Shown here: piece by piece, positions 13,822-20,510 of the stretch
Layout: each line of letters starts with the position of its first letter
Numbering within the stretch: position 1 is the first letter of the stretch
Source: an uncultured Bacteroidota bacterium
Lineage (GTDB): Bacteria; Bacteroidota; Bacteroidia; Flavobacteriales; Flavobacteriaceae
DNA length: 20,510 nt
NCBI GenBank assembly: GCA_902610105.1
Contig: CACLUN010000013.1
Coordinates: 1-20,510 of the forward strand
Direction of reading: 5' to 3'
The notes under the pieces: model-generated
What the model saw: the letters and a program-made list of their open reading frames with translations, nothing else
Databases searched by the model: none
What the model was told of the DNA's origin: nothing
Program-made: the position numbers and the translations under genes

Positions 13822-16059
13822 TTAAGGGTGAGAATGGTTAATATTTTTTGAATATAGTAACTTGCTGAATGGAGTTTGATAAAGTTCTTTTTTATTTTCG
13901 AAAATTTTATACTTTTTATTTGAGTCTAAATTAGTAAAAATCTGAGTTTTGCCACTTGGCCATTTAATAGTGATTTTTTTAATTACTTTACAATTTCCTA
14001 ATCCTATTTCTGATTGCAAAGAACTAGAGCCAAAACTCCCGCCGGTATTTACAGTTCTGTAAATATCTCTACCATTATCTAATTCAATTTTTAAAAATGA
14101 TCCAATTGCACTTCGGTTTGAGGACTCACCAATTAATTTTATAACTACCCAATTATTTTTACTTGTAGGATTTTCAAAACAAACGTTAGGGTATGTGTCC
14201 CCTTCAAAGGCACCACCCATAACTGCATATATATCCTGATCCCCATCGTTGTCAAGGTCTGCAAATCCAACTCCATGTCCTTTTTGAATGTGACCAAGTC
14301 TTGCAGCTAAGGTTACCTCTTCGAATCTTTTTCCATCTAAATTTCTAAACATTCTGTTTGGAATTGCTGAAGTAAATTCAGGTGAGCCGTTTCCAATATA
14401 AAAATCCAACCAACCATCATTATCAATATCTCCAAAATTTGAGCCCATTGCATACATACTAATGTCAATATTATAATCAATACTACTTTCAGTGAATGTT
14501 TCATCTCCGTTGTTGATGAATAATTTTGATTTTTCTGATTCTACAATCTTACCCTCTAATTCATTAATAAAATCTGCGGCAAGATTTGATAGATTTCTTA
14601 AATCATAACTAGCTACAAAAATATCATTATATCCATCATTATTTACATCCCAAATCCAAGATGGAAAACTGTATAATGGTTCCTCAACACCTGCATCATA
14701 TGTTATGTCTTTAAATATTCCAAATTCATTTTTGAATAACATATTTTCTCCACCGAGAATAGAGATATAAAGATCTGGCCATTGATCATTATTAATATCT
14801 CCAAAAACAACTCCTTTAACAAAGCCATAAATATTGTTAAGTTTATATTTCTCGGATTGCTCTAAAAATTTACCATTGCCTTGATTGATATATAATTCGC
14901 ACGGAAAGTTCTGATTAAAGTTTGACTCATTACCAATAAAAAGATCAAGGTATCCATCATTATTAACATCTGCCCATGAGGCAGTTTGGGTTGGATAAAA
15001 TGATAATAAACCAGCTGATTTTGTAACATCAGTAAATGTTCCATCACCATTGTTTCTCAAAAGAGAATTAGGATGGTTACCATTTGAGCCAAGCCAAGCT
15101 CCCCGCAAAATCAAAATATCAACATATCCATCATTGTTGTAGTCAGCGTGTATACAATTTAGACCGCCTAGAATTCCATTTAAGCCTGCATCTGACGTAG
15201 AATCTTCGAATCCTTCACCCGTGTTAATAAATAGTCTGCTTTGGTCCTTCATGCCATAAGATGTGGCAAAAATATCTGTAAGCCCATCATTATTAAAATC
15301 ATCTAAACTCACTCCACCAGAAAGACCATTGACATCAATACCAAGGTAAGACGCTATTTCTCTAAAAGGTGCTACATTTTTATCTTCAATATTTTTGTAA
15401 TAGTCAATAAAATATTCTTCGGGAACCTTTTCAGGGTAATCTCCAAGCGTCATGTATGCTAAATTCAATAACCACTTATATTTTTGTTTTGGATGAATGC
15501 TGTAGATTTTTGAAAAAATTTCAATAGCTTTTTTAGAGCCTTTTTTTGATTTGTGGTAGCCTTGTTCAGCAAGTGGTAAAATGCAAGAAAATTCATTATG
15601 ATTATTTGCGCAATTTACTTCTTCACCAAGTCTTAAATAAGCTAATCCTAATGTTTCCATAACTGGAAGTGAAATAAGTATTAGTGTTTCATATGACGTT
15701 TTATTATTTTTAATTTTCTTTTCTATCTCATCTATACACAATTGATTTTCACCGGCTAGAAGCAATTGATAGCAGTACCTGGTCCATATTTTATATCTGT
15801 TCCGTTTTGAGGAGAAACGTAATCTTTTTTTATATAACTCAGCTAGTTTTTTATTCCAGTGATAATACATTTGAGGATCGCCTGCAAGATTAATCTTTTT
15901 CAAAAGTTCTACCATTTCCTTTGTTTCAACATCATAATTTTCATTATCAATATTTAATGGGTCAATATGAAAATTTAATTTTTGATATTGTTGATTATTT
16001 TGAGCATTTACTTTCAAAAGAAATATTGTAAAAAACAGGTAAAAAATATGTATCCTCAT
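13822..16059 (-). CDS. secreted TPR + seven FG-GAP repeat + ASPIC/UnbV protein (CRTAC1-like)
   Basis: A 745-residue exported protein (signal peptide to about residue 20). Residues about 45-225 are helical and TPR-like, with the conserved Cys150/Cys159 pair in EEVNCANNHNEFSC and a WLLNLAYMTLGDYP motif. Then come seven FG-GAP/VCBS calcium-type repeats at about 254, 306, 364, 421, 471, 544 and 601 (for example DFNNDGLTD, DVNNDGYLD and DLDNDGDQD), enough for a seven-bladed propeller. It ends with an ASPIC/UnbV domain (about 635-720) with NTGGSFGSSS and ITIKWPSGK. The family is a common extracytoplasmic adhesion or scaffolding protein, and no enzymatic role is known. Its stop is 14 bases from repeat copy 1, and its start lies 170 bases before repeat copy 2. 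The gene is thus the cargo between two direct repeats. Confidence 0.92.
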   Translation of the reverse strand: MRIHIFYLFFTIFLLKVNAQNNQQYQKLNFHIDPLNIDNENYDVETKEMVELLKKINLAGDPQMYYHWNKKLAELYKKRLRFSSKRNRYKIWTRYCYQLLLAGENQLCIDEIEKKIKNNKTSYETLILISLPVMETLGLAYLRLGEEVNCANNHNEFSCILPLAEQGYHKSKKGSKKAIEIFSKIYSIHPKQKYKWLLNLAYMTLGDYPEKVPEEYFIDYYKNIEDKNVAPFREIASYLGIDVNGLSGGVSLDDFNNDGLTDIFATSYGMKDQSRLFINTGEGFEDSTSDAGLNGILGGLNCIHADYNNDGYVDILILRGAWLGSNGNHPNSLLRNNGDGTFTDVTKSAGLLSFYPTQTASWADVNNDGYLDLFIGNESNFNQNFPCELYINQGNGKFLEQSEKYKLNNIYGFVKGVVFGDINNDQWPDLYISILGGENMLFKNEFGIFKDITYDAGVEEPLYSFPSWIWDVNNDGYNDIFVASYDLRNLSNLAADFINELEGKIVESEKSKLFINNGDETFTESSIDYNIDISMYAMGSNFGDIDNDGWLDFYIGNGSPEFTSAIPNRMFRNLDGKRFEEVTLAARLGHIQKGHGVGFADLDNDGDQDIYAVMGGAFEGDTYPNVCFENPTSKNNWVVIKLIGESSNRSAIGSFLKIELDNGRDIYRTVNTGGSFGSSSLQSEIGLGNCKVIKKITIKWPSGKTQIFTNLDSNKKYKIFENKKELYQTPFSKLLYSKNINHSHP

Positions 16060-16139
16060 TATTATAAATATGGATTTTTACCAACATTTATGCCAACTTA
16101 ATTTTCAAAATGATTTCACTTTATTCTTATATTGAAAAT

Positions 16140-16156
16140 TAATTGATAATCAATTA
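16140..16156. promoter_or_regulatory. 17-bp palindrome upstream of the ASPIC gene
   Basis: TAATTGAT-A-ATCAATTA is a perfect 8+1+8 palindrome about 80 bases upstream of the ASPIC gene start. It lies in the AT-rich region 16060-16228, which otherwise holds no gene that I can see. It may be an operator for that gene. Chance is a serious alternative in this base composition. Confidence 0.3.
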
Positions 16157-16228
16157 TTTATATTTTTACAAGTGTTAATAAATAATTTGTATTAAAAAAT
16201 ATTTGTTACTTTTTTTTATTGAAAAACA

Positions 16229-16305
16229 AGAATACTTAGATGTGACTGGCTTTAATGATTTGACAAGAATTAAAGTTGTAAGTTCAAATTAGACTTTCAA
16301 TAAAC
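16229..16305. repeat. 77-bp direct repeat, copy 2
   Basis: The second copy of the gluconolactonase 3' end, 2,498 bases from copy 1, with 9 mismatches. Its last 22 bases are read on the other strand as the C-terminal codons and stop of hupE. The repeat therefore represents a tail-to-tail gene junction, not an isolated mobile sequence. Confidence 0.93.
16230..16292 (+). pseudogene. gluconolactonase-like gene remnant (last 20 codons)
   Basis: In frame, this stretch reads EYLDVTGFNDLTRIKVVSSN followed by TAG, against EYLYVTGFNDLTRIKLVTPN and TAG in the intact gene. Several base differences are silent (GGT/GGC, TTA/TTG, ACT/ACA), so the fragment descends from a related coding gene that diverged under selection, not from a fresh local copy. 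Upstream of it the frame closes and no further homology is visible. The Tyr to Asp change fits loss of constraint. Confidence 0.85.
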
Positions 16306-17030
16306 CAAAAAAGTCCTGTGCAGCCTATTAAAATTGATGCAGGAATTTTAAGCTGGTTTTTGTATTCCCTTTTCAGGTAAATTAAACGAATCAACATAAA
16401 AGCTGCTAACAAAACTGCAAGTTGCCCAAATTCAACACCCACATTGAATGCTAATAATAAAGAAATAAAATTATCCTTAGGTAAACCATACTCTGTAAGT
16501 AAAGTGGCAAATCCAAGACCGTGAAGTAGTCCAAAACTGAATACAACTAATGGACGCCATTTCGTTGTCTTTTTAAAAAAAGTATTTTCAAAAGCTACCC
16601 AAACAATAGATAAAAAGATTAACGGCTCAACTACTGATAATTGGAGTTTAACAAAGCCTAGTGCAGCAAGAGCTAGTGTTATACTGTGTGCAAAAGTAAA
16701 TGCAGTTACTTGCAATATTAGAGATCGTAATTTTAAAGTAGAAAAAAATAATCCCAGTACAAAAAGTATATGATCAATACCTTGGGGAATGATGTGCTCA
16801 AAACCAGCTTTTATAAATATGTACATCTTTTTTGACCAAGACATAGCAGAAAGCCTTCTAATTCTTTGCCTTTTAAGCGCCGCTGAATACTCAAAAGCTA
16901 TTGTCTCATTTTCAAAGTTCAGCTGCCCCTGCTCAATTTCAGATATCACTAGTTTTTCTGGGTTGTGAGGGTTTGCTGTATAGCTTATAAAAAATAATCC
17001 TAAAAAGAGAGTTTTTTTAAATATACTCAT
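16284..17030 (-). CDS. HupE/UreJ-family membrane protein
   Basis: A 248-residue protein. It has an N-terminal signal-like segment, an extracytoplasmic stretch of about 45 residues, then six to seven membrane helices with the family motifs: GIDHILF (Asp86, His87), FAHSITLA (His115), FGLLHGLGFA (His170) and FNVGVEFGQ (Glu200). HupE/UreJ proteins are inner-membrane metal transporters best known for nickel or cobalt next to hydrogenase or urease genes. None of those enzymes is in this window, so the metal is open. It starts 12 bases after the dcp gene and is probably co-transcribed with it. Its stop and last codons overlap the gluconolactonase remnant on the other strand, and hupE remains intact. 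Confidence 0.85.
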   Translation of the reverse strand: MSIFKKTLFLGLFFISYTANPHNPEKLVISEIEQGQLNFENETIAFEYSAALKRQRIRRLSAMSWSKKMYIFIKAGFEHIIPQGIDHILFVLGLFFSTLKLRSLILQVTAFTFAHSITLALAALGFVKLQLSVVEPLIFLSIVWVAFENTFFKKTTKWRPLVVFSFGLLHGLGFATLLTEYGLPKDNFISLLLAFNVGVEFGQLAVLLAAFMLIRLIYLKREYKNQLKIPASILIGCTGLFWFIESLI

Positions 17031-17042
17031 GAACAGATGTTG

Positions 17043-19193
17043 CTAATCCGATGATCCATCTAAGCCTCTAACTTTCAATAAAGGCTCAATAATTGGCTTA
17101 CGACCTCTAAAATTTACATATAAATCCATAGCTTCTTCGGTAGATCCTTTTTCATAAATATTTTTCCTAAGGCTTGCAGAAAGCTCACCTTCAAAAACAT
17201 CGCCTGCTTCTTTAAATGCCTCAAAAGCATCTGAATCAAGAACAGCTGCATGAACATAACTATAATATCCTGATGAATATCCACCAGAAAAAATATGAGC
17301 AAAGTATGTGCTTCTATATCTAGGAGCAATTTCATCAATTAAGCCTATTTTATTCATGGAGTTTTTTTCAAAATTATTTGAAATATTTTGAGCGTCTACA
17401 GTGGACATAGTATGCCAATCCATGTCAAGTAGTGAAGCTGCTAAATATTCTGTATTAATAAATCCTTGATTAAATTTTCCAGCTTTTAATAGCTTTTCAA
17501 TAAGTTCATCTGGCATTGATTCTCCTGTTTCATAATGAGTTGCAAAGGACTTTAAAACCTCTGGCTCACTAACCCAATGTTCTAATAATTGTGATGGAAG
17601 TTCAATGAAGTCTCTAGGCCCAGATGTACCCGCCATACTTCCATAAGTAACGTCAGTTAAAATACCGTGCATAGCATGGCCAAATTCATGAAATAAAGTA
17701 ACAGCATTTTCAAAACTTAAAAGTGATGGATTGTCACCGACAGGCGCAGGAAAATTACACACATTCACAACAATTGGACGTTCTCTCCCGTCTAAATTTG
17801 ATTGGCCTTTAAAACTACTCATCCATGCTCCACCTCTCTTATTTGAGCGAGTAAAATAATCTCCAATAAAAATAGCTAAATGACTTCCATCTTTATCCGT
17901 AACTTCCCAAATACGCGCATCAGGGTGATAAGAATCAATATCAAAAATCTCTCTAAAATTGAGTCCCCATAATTTATTTGTTGTATTAAATACCCCCTGA
18001 ATTACGTTATCTAATGATAAATAAGGTCTGATAGCTGATTCATCTAAATCATATTTTTCTTTTCTGACTTTCTCAGAGTAATGCCACCAATCCCATGCAG
18101 CTATTTTAAAATCTTCTCCTTCCAAATCAGCAACCTTTTGCATATCATCAACTTCAGCTTTGGCTCTTTTAAGAGCTGGTTTCCACAGCTGAATTAACAG
18201 GTCGTTTACCTCACCTGGTGTTTTTAACATATTCTCATCAAGAATGAAATGAGCATGAGATTTATAACCCATAACATTTGCTTTTTCGGCTCGTAATTTA
18301 GCCATTTGGACGGCAATATCATTGTTGTCAGTTTCATTTTTGTTATCACCTCTCATAATGTAAGAGTTATATAAAATCTCTCTTAGATCCCTCCTAGTTG
18401 ACTCTGTTAGGAAGGGATACATACTTGTGCGGTGTGGAGTAAACACGTATTTATCTCTGTATTTTTCTTTTTCTTGCTCAGAATCAGCGTTGTCCATCTT
18501 TTGAGAGGCTGTCTCTGAAGCTGCTAAGATTACTGCATCTGATAAACCATCTAAATCTGATTTTTCTAGAATCAATTCAAATCCGTTTGTTTCAGCTAAT
18601 AGGTTTTGTCCAAACTCAGTAGATAACTCGGAAATCTTAGAGTTTATTTCGGTTATTTGTTTTTTTTCGGAGTCAACTAGTAGGGCTCCGCTTCTGACAA
18701 ATTGCTTTCTATTATCTTTTAAAAGTTTTTGTTGTTCTTTAGTCAAGTCTAGGCTTTCTCTATTTTTCCATATTTCTTCGACCCTATTGAAAAGATCTTC
18801 ATTTAGTGCAATTTTATCATAATGAGCAGAAAGCATTGGGCTTAGCTCTCTTTGTAGCTCTTGTAACTTTGGGTTTGTATTAGAGCTTGCTAAATTTGAA
18901 AATACACGCTGTACTTTACTTAATAACTTCCCTGTCCTCTCTAACTCTTCAATTGTATTTGCAAAAGTAGGCGGCTCTGGATTTTGAACTATTAAATCAA
19001 TTTCTTTTAAGTTATCTTCCATACCTTTTTTAAAAGCTGGCATATAATGATCGTTCATTATATCTAAGAAAGGAGGAACCTGGTATTGTGTAGTCCAATC
19101 TTGGAAAAATGGATTAATATTAGGGTCCAGTTTAGATTTCTTTTCACACGAGATAATTAAAAATAATCCTGTAATTATTAAAAGCTCTTTCAT
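17043..19193 (-). CDS. dcp: dipeptidyl carboxypeptidase Dcp-type M3 peptidase, lipoprotein
   Basis: A 716-residue lipoprotein (signal ending LIISC, Cys16) with a full-length M3 metallopeptidase. The N-terminal part follows Dcp (NPFFQDWTTQYQVPPF, NPEPPTFANTIEELE). The zinc site is HEFGHAMHG, with His502, Glu503 and His506, plus Glu531 in RDFIELPSQ. Dcp removes dipeptides from C-termini of peptides; the lipid anchor places this one in the periplasm or on the outer membrane, unlike the soluble enzyme of enteric bacteria, and such lipoprotein versions are common in Bacteroidota. All catalytic residues are present. hupE follows after 12 bases on the same strand. The 145-base region upstream ends at a terminator hairpin. 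Confidence 0.95.
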   Translation of the reverse strand: MKELLIITGLFLIISCEKKSKLDPNINPFFQDWTTQYQVPPFLDIMNDHYMPAFKKGMEDNLKEIDLIVQNPEPPTFANTIEELERTGKLLSKVQRVFSNLASSNTNPKLQELQRELSPMLSAHYDKIALNEDLFNRVEEIWKNRESLDLTKEQQKLLKDNRKQFVRSGALLVDSEKKQITEINSKISELSTEFGQNLLAETNGFELILEKSDLDGLSDAVILAASETASQKMDNADSEQEKEKYRDKYVFTPHRTSMYPFLTESTRRDLREILYNSYIMRGDNKNETDNNDIAVQMAKLRAEKANVMGYKSHAHFILDENMLKTPGEVNDLLIQLWKPALKRAKAEVDDMQKVADLEGEDFKIAAWDWWHYSEKVRKEKYDLDESAIRPYLSLDNVIQGVFNTTNKLWGLNFREIFDIDSYHPDARIWEVTDKDGSHLAIFIGDYFTRSNKRGGAWMSSFKGQSNLDGRERPIVVNVCNFPAPVGDNPSLLSFENAVTLFHEFGHAMHGILTDVTYGSMAGTSGPRDFIELPSQLLEHWVSEPEVLKSFATHYETGESMPDELIEKLLKAGKFNQGFINTEYLAASLLDMDWHTMSTVDAQNISNNFEKNSMNKIGLIDEIAPRYRSTYFAHIFSGGYSSGYYSYVHAAVLDSDAFEAFKEAGDVFEGELSASLRKNIYEKGSTEEAMDLYVNFRGRKPIIEPLLKVRGLDGSSD

Positions 19194-19245
19194 TATTTAA
19201 AATTTTTTAGGAATGTAAATATAGTGGTTTTGAATATAAAATAAC

Positions 19246-19272
19246 AAAAATCCCTCAAGAAGAGGGGGGTTT
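19246..19272 (-). terminator. intrinsic terminator of the ABM-lipoprotein gene
   Basis: On the minus strand CCCTC-TTCTT-GAGGG is followed by ATTTTTGTT, a hairpin and U-tract downstream of the ABM-like gene stop (plus-strand arms 19252-19256 and 19262-19266). The sequence is nearly the same as the tRNA terminator at 19902-19926, including part of the loop. Confidence 0.65.
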
Positions 19273-19289
19273 GGGGTGGTCTTACGTGA
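19246..19289. repeat. degenerate direct repeat of the tRNA 3' region, copy 1
   Basis: Ungapped alignment to 19901-19944 gives 34 of 44 identical bases by hand count. Matching parts are the hairpin (20 of 22) and then GGGTGGTC and AC.TG, which correspond to the tRNA 3' end. Similarity stops after about 44 bases. It looks like a decayed copy of terminator plus tRNA 3' end, though part of the match is simple hairpin sequence. Confidence 0.55.
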
Positions 19290-19338
19290 ATTAGATTTTG
19301 CTAAATAAATAGAAATGGATATACCTATCGCTAAGCAA

Positions 19339-19848
19339 CTATTTTTTAGTATAACCACCGATACTAGTTCTATAGTCAAATTCTATTAACTTTCCTTCGG
19401 AATTATTCATTGCTTTATCAAATCCTATATCTAAAAAAAATTGTTTTAACTCGTCAGTAACTGGTCCGAGAACTGTAACTCCTTCAAACTTATATCTAGC
19501 AAATACCTCTGGCAGTCTGTCTTTAAGGTCACCTTCAGTAATTCTTTTATCGTGATGCAATAATCCTCTCCAATTAATATAAGATTCGTACATGGTTACC
19601 CGTGATTTATCTTCATTTATAAAAAATCTCCAGGATGTAGTTAATGGTTCAGTTTCAACAACCATTTTTGACCAAGCATCATTCCATTCTTCTAAGTTAA
19701 CTTCAGCACCCTCATTAATAGACCATTCAACTAAAACAATTAAATCTTCGTTCTCAGCATCACTTATAATTACAGATTCTGAGTTAGTTTGATTGATTGT
19801 ACATGATAATGTGCCTAATAAGAGTAGTAGTATGTATATATTCTTCAT
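19339..19848 (-). CDS. ABM-like (dimeric alpha-beta barrel) lipoprotein
   Basis: A 169-residue lipoprotein (signal ending LGTLSC, Cys16). The domain at about residues 33-150 fits the antibiotic-biosynthesis-monooxygenase/dimeric ferredoxin-like fold: a first strand LIVLVEWSINEGAEVNLEEW, helix and strand TSWRFFINEDKSRVTMYESYINWRGLLHH, and a last strand VTVLGPVTDELKQFFLDIGF. Some ABM proteins are monooxygenases or haem oxygenases, but many have no assigned reaction, and no haem or catalytic residue is certain here. It lies alone between a tRNA and the dcp gene and has its own terminator. Two copies of a terminator/tRNA-end repeat flank it, which suggests that it was inserted. Its fold recalls the secreted pair at 11148-12635. 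Confidence 0.7.
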   Translation of the reverse strand: MKNIYILLLLLGTLSCTINQTNSESVIISDAENEDLIVLVEWSINEGAEVNLEEWNDAWSKMVVETEPLTTSWRFFINEDKSRVTMYESYINWRGLLHHDKRITEGDLKDRLPEVFARYKFEGVTVLGPVTDELKQFFLDIGFDKAMNNSEGKLIEFDYRTSIGGYTKK

Positions 19849-19900
19849 TTTTTTAAATTATTTTAAACTAATATAAGGATTAGAAAGCTCTTATTAAACA

Positions 19901-19944
19901 AAAAACCCCTCATGAAGAGGGGTTTTAAGGGTGGTCCCACCTGG
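19901..19944. repeat. direct repeat of the tRNA 3' region, copy 2
   Basis: This copy covers the tRNA terminator hairpin and the last 13 bases of the tRNA gene, 655 bases from copy 1. Because it includes functional tRNA sequence, it is probably the parental copy. Confidence 0.55.
19902..19926 (-). terminator. intrinsic terminator of the tRNA gene
   Basis: The perfect inverted repeat AAAACCCCTC / GAGGGGTTTT (19902-19911 and 19917-19926, 5-base loop) lies 5 bases after the tRNA 3' end. On the minus strand the hairpin ends in a run of T, as required for termination. Confidence 0.85.
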
Positions 19945-20005
19945 GCTCGAACCAGGGACCAAATGATTATGAGTCATCTACTCTAACCAACTGAGCTATA
20001 GGACC
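19932..20005 (-). tRNA. tRNA with CAT anticodon (Met, or Ile2)
   Basis: A 74-base cloverleaf without encoded CCA. The acceptor stem GGTCCTA pairs with TGGGACC (one G-T pair) with discriminator A. The D-arm is GCTC/GAGT, the anticodon arm GATGA-CTCATAA-TCATT carries anticodon CAT, and the T-arm is CCTGG-TTCGAGC-CCAGG. It is not the initiator type, because the first acceptor pair is a normal G-C. Elongator Met is the default; the Ile tRNA with lysidine-modified CAT cannot be excluded from the gene alone. Confidence 0.95.
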
Positions 20006-20029
20006 GTGATTTTCAAAAAGAAATCATCG

Positions 20030-20037
20030 CAAATTTA
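20030..20037 (-). promoter_or_regulatory. candidate -7 element of the tRNA promoter
   Basis: TAAATTTG on the minus strand is a perfect match to the Bacteroidota TAnnTTTG element, about 25 bases upstream of the mature tRNA 5' end. A T-rich stretch lies where a -33 element is expected, but no clear TTTG is seen there. Confidence 0.45.
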
Positions 20038-20071
20038 ACATTATTAAAGAAATTAAAAAGAAATTTAGTGC

Positions 20072-20510
20072 TTAAGGTTTATTTTCAGAAAAACTAATAT
20101 CAGTGTCAAAAATTTCTTCAATTATATTATCTAACACTTTTTTAAAATCATTTAGTTCTTCCTCATTATAAGATTCCATTTTTGACTTTTTTAAAGTTAT
20201 TAAGCCCAAACTTAGATTTTTAAAAGAAATTATTCCAGCATTTAAATCTTTCACTTTTTTTACAGTTTTATAATACATCAAACAATAACATAATAACTGA
20301 AAGGCCTCTTTCTTTTTCTTATCTACTAAATCTTGGTAACTACTAAACGACAACTTGTATGGTTCGAATGCACCTGTCTTATAATCAATAATCTTTATGC
20401 TACCGTTTTCACTTTGTACTCTATCGACGGTTCCTTTAAGTTTATATTTAATTTTAGATTTTTCTGTAACTAAGCCTATTTCTAATCTAGATTCTATATC
20501 AATTATTTTG
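20072..20510 (-). CDS. PD-(D/E)XK nuclease domain (RecB/AddB-like), C-terminal part
   Basis: The frame stays open to the window edge, so this is the C-terminal 145 or so residues of a larger protein. An internal TTG at 20353 would give a 93-residue ORF, but the nuclease core lies upstream of it. Visible motifs are KGTVDRVQ (motif with catalytic Asp) and IKIIDYKTG (the D-x-K motif of the PD-(D/E)XK superfamily), followed by the helix QDLVDKKKKEAFQLLCYCLMYY with the QLL/Y motif. This order is that of the C-terminal nuclease of AddB/RecB-type DNA-repair helicase-nucleases. There is no signal peptide evidence and a cytosolic role is expected. The tRNA gene follows on the same strand after 66 bases with its own promoter. 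Confidence 0.85.
   Translation of the reverse strand, partial: KIIDIESRLEIGLVTEKSKIKYKLKGTVDRVQSENGSIKIIDYKTGAFEPYKLSFSSYQDLVDKKKKEAFQLLCYCLMYYKTVKKVKDLNAGIISFKNLSLGLITLKKSKMESYNEEELNDFKKVLDNIIEEIFDTDISFSENKP

Noticed and set aside
13822..16059. ASPIC gene as a toxin or immunity-type defence gene because of its insert-like setting
   Set aside because: Its domains (TPR, FG-GAP, ASPIC/UnbV) and signal peptide indicate an extracytoplasmic scaffold; nothing points to defence.
20007..20026. Imperfect hairpin TGATTTTC...GAAATCA as a terminator for the nuclease gene
   Set aside because: The stem is weak and AT-only at the base, has no GC core and no T-tract, and overlaps the tRNA leader.
1..20510. 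CRISPR arrays, transposases, integrases, phage genes, toxin-antitoxin pairs
   Set aside because: No regularly spaced repeats and no ORF with the needed motifs on either strand; the only long direct repeats are the two pairs reported.

Overview
The window comes from a chromosome of an AT-rich member of the Bacteroidota, most likely a marine Flavobacteriia-type organism with a streamlined genome. The evidence is the low G+C throughout, short Lys/Asn/Ile-rich proteins, many lipoproteins and signal peptides of the Bacteroidota type, few recognisable Shine-Dalgarno sequences, ATGA/TAATG gene overlaps, two perfect TAnnTTTG-type -7 elements, and families typical of this group (Omp28-like lipoprotein, DUF6029-type barrel, TPR+CRTAC1/ASPIC protein, Dcp lipoprotein). 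No transposase, integrase, phage gene or CRISPR array is visible.

Layout. (1) 1-932, plus strand: end of an alpha/beta-hydrolase esterase, a DinB-like protein and a 30-residue Trp-rich membrane microprotein, all translationally overlapped. (2) 935-3779, minus: Omp28-like thioredoxin-fold lipoprotein, mini Smr protein, secreted M28 peptidase. (3) 3823-7077, plus: TlpA-like thioredoxin, a DUF6029-like outer-membrane barrel, an aquaporin-like channel lacking the selectivity-filter Arg, and an NTF2-like protein. (4) 7062-9852, minus: a tightly overlapped set made of a 52-residue membrane protein, a SOUL-type haem-binding protein, a hydrolase lipoprotein, a b561-like His-rich membrane protein and YceI. 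(5) 9920-11097, plus: lipoprotein e(P4)-type phosphatase and a secreted histidine phosphatase, closed by a clear terminator. (6) 11148-12635, minus: two secreted ABM/dimeric-barrel-like proteins. (7) 12793-17030: an SMP-30/gluconolactonase-like protein (plus), a TPR + seven FG-GAP repeat + ASPIC/UnbV protein (minus) and HupE/UreJ (minus). (8) 17043-19193, minus: Dcp-type dipeptidyl carboxypeptidase lipoprotein upstream of HupE. (9) 19339-20510, minus: ABM-like lipoprotein, tRNA with CAT anticodon, and the C-terminal nuclease domain of a RecB/AddB-like protein.

Functionally the window is dominated by the cell envelope: peptide breakdown (M28, Dcp), extracytoplasmic thiol chemistry (Omp28-like, TlpA), haem or lipid-redox proteins (SOUL, b561-like, YceI) and periplasmic phosphatases.

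The most unusual signal is structural. The ASPIC gene is bracketed by two 77-bp direct repeats (68/77 identical, 2,498 bp apart) that carry the 3' end of the gluconolactonase-like gene overlapping, on the other strand, the 3' end of hupE. The gene therefore appears to have been inserted into an ancestral tail-to-tail junction, with the junction duplicated. A second, more decayed case with similar geometry flanks the ABM lipoprotein next to the tRNA: the tRNA terminator and 3' end are partly repeated 655 bp away. Together they suggest single-gene insertions at gene 3' ends without any recombinase encoded nearby.
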